Below are positions 22,044 to 22,672 of a stretch of DNA of 22,672 nt, piece by piece. Location: positions 1-22,672 of the IMG/VR virus record IMGVR_UViG_3300022074_000405. One strand, given 5' to 3'. Made by a program: the position numbers and the translations under genes. The notes under the pieces were generated by a model. That model was not told where the DNA came from, did no database searches, and worked only from the letters and a program-made list of their open reading frames with translations. The stretch is from a virus. Positions within the stretch are counted from its first letter, which is position 1; each line of letters opens with the position of its first letter.

Positions 22044-22508
22044 TTATACTCCACTAGCAGAACTTCCGTCTAAACTAATGCTAGGCCAATCAGACCATGT
22101 TCTTGGATCTGCACTACCTATTGTGGCAGGAACATTTCTTAATGCTTGTCTATATGTAGCCATAGCACTAGGCATAGCCGTACCTGCTTCTGCTTTTCTA
22201 ATTGCAGCCCAATCTGTATCTTTTAACATATTGTCTCTAGTAGATCGTATGCTATTCATAGCACTTTCTTTAGCTGAAGTAATTTCATCAGCAGTCATGT
22301 CTGTTTTTTCTACAGTAAATACATATGTACCAGATACATAAGGTGTAGCACCTGTTAGTCGTTCTGTTAAAACATTATAAGGTTTATGTTTATTAACTTT
22401 TTTATAACCTCTAAGGGCTAACTGTTCATCGGTAGGTACACTACGAAACACTTTCGTATAATGTACTATTTCACCGACAACATTTCCATTTACTTTTGCA
22501 ATGTACAT
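22044..22508 (-). CDS. Tail-fibre assembly / tail chaperone-like protein
   Basis: 154 residues. The signature segment is SIRSTRDNMLKDTDWAAIRK followed by YRQALRNVP and ending near WPSISLDG: R..RDxxLxxTDW then YRQALRxxP. This is shared by phage tail-fibre assembly and tail chaperone-like proteins, usually encoded next to the fibre gene, as here. N-terminal part (IAKVNGNVVGEIVHY) looks like a small beta domain. AGGAG ribosome site upstream of ATG 22508. It probably helps fold or trimerise the fibre encoded just upstream; exact family uncertain. Confidence 0.75.
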   Translation of the reverse strand: MYIAKVNGNVVGEIVHYTKVFRSVPTDEQLALRGYKKVNKHKPYNVLTERLTGATPYVSGTYVFTVEKTDMTADEITSAKESAMNSIRSTRDNMLKDTDWAAIRKAEAGTAMPSAMATYRQALRNVPATIGSADPRTWSDWPSISLDGSSASGV

Positions 22509-22516
22509 TTTATCTC

Positions 22517-22672
22517 CTATCTATTTGCAAATGCTTTTGTTGGGACTGTAAAGTTTGAAGTATATCTGGCAACTCCTTTAGTTATTCTAATTTCGTCCAT
22601 GTATCCCCCTGCAAAGGGTCTACTAGTGCTTGGCCCAATATTTCCAATATGAAAATTATTAGAAGCATGACG
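22517..22672 (-). CDS. Tail fibre or tail protein with LamG/concanavalin-like domain, C-terminal end
   Basis: Partial: the gene enters from the right edge and only its last 51 codons plus TAG (22517-22519) are here. They read NFHIGNIGPSTSRPFAGGY, then MDEIRITKGVARYTSNF and TVPTKAFANR. The FAGGYMDEIRITKGVARYTSNFT pattern is the final strand-and-tail of a Laminin_G_3/ConA-like jelly roll, common on phage tail fibres and other surface-binding virion proteins, where it binds sugars. The stop lies eight bases ahead of the tail-assembly gene. The amount present does not show the length or catalytic parts. Confidence 0.72.
   Translation of the reverse strand, partial: RHASNNFHIGNIGPSTSRPFAGGYMDEIRITKGVARYTSNFTVPTKAFANR

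Noticed and set aside
1-22672. CRISPR array, tRNA or rRNA genes, insertion sequences
   Set aside because: No spaced direct repeats, cloverleaf or transposase motif seen by eye on either strand; a tRNA scan could not be run.

Overview
The window is a piece of a marine, podovirus-like phage genome of the HMO-2011 type (the group first described from a SAR116 host; related phages infect other marine alphaproteobacteria). The strongest pointer is a family A DNA polymerase with a half-sized DnaJ-type zinc finger inserted between its exonuclease and polymerase domains, an arrangement reported for HMO-2011. The DNA is AT-rich by eye, genes are tightly packed (most junctions overlap by 1-35 bases or are separated by under 25), and there is no gene-free stretch longer than about 110 bases. 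The host is not shown directly. A periplasmic c-type cytochrome gene and a peptidoglycan lysis set imply a Gram-negative respiring host.

Layout. (1) The extreme left edge (3-128, +) holds the last 41 residues of a tyrosine recombinase, so this phage may integrate. (2) Positions 140-7813 (+) are a replication and recombination block: a small protein, a stand-alone primase, a DnaB/gp4-type helicase, the DnaJ-finger DNA polymerase, a protein in the position usual for a single-strand binding protein, a Cas4/RecB-like nuclease with an apparent Fe-S cysteine set, a T7 endonuclease I-type Holliday junction resolvase, and small proteins including a DUF3310 protein. A good sigma70-like promoter lies inside the end of the integrase gene, ahead of this block. 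(3) Positions 7813-11917 (+) are a nucleotide and electron-transfer block: class I ribonucleotide reductase large subunit (no ATP-cone), a PD-(D/E)XK protein and two small proteins, a strong hairpin terminator, the ribonucleotide reductase small subunit, and, overlapping it, an exported mono-heme cytochrome c. (4) Transcription then converges: positions 12015-22672 are all on the minus strand. Read in their own direction they are the end of a LamG-bearing tail fibre, a tail-fibre assembly/chaperone-like protein, a lysis region (membrane protein, small protein, 3TM-type holin, small protein, M15 peptidase endolysin, one-span holin), and then large virion or ejection proteins. The ejection set includes a 657-residue protein built on a long 11-residue (hendecad) repeat and a 1394-residue protein with a lytic transglycosylase domain. 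Terminase, portal and capsid genes are not in the window; they presumably lie beyond an edge.

How it works together. The plus-strand block copies and processes DNA, degrades or resolves recombination intermediates, and makes deoxynucleotides. The cytochrome may keep host respiration running during infection, as plastocyanin genes are thought to do for photosynthetic electron flow in cyanophages; that is inference. The minus-strand block supplies adsorption, genome ejection through the cell wall, and release. The most unusual elements are the phage cytrochrome c fused by overlap to nrdB, the polymerase zinc finger, and the 264-residue perfect-register 22-residue repeat in the ejection protein. 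Many genes use GTG or TTG starts backed by clear Shine-Dalgarno sites.
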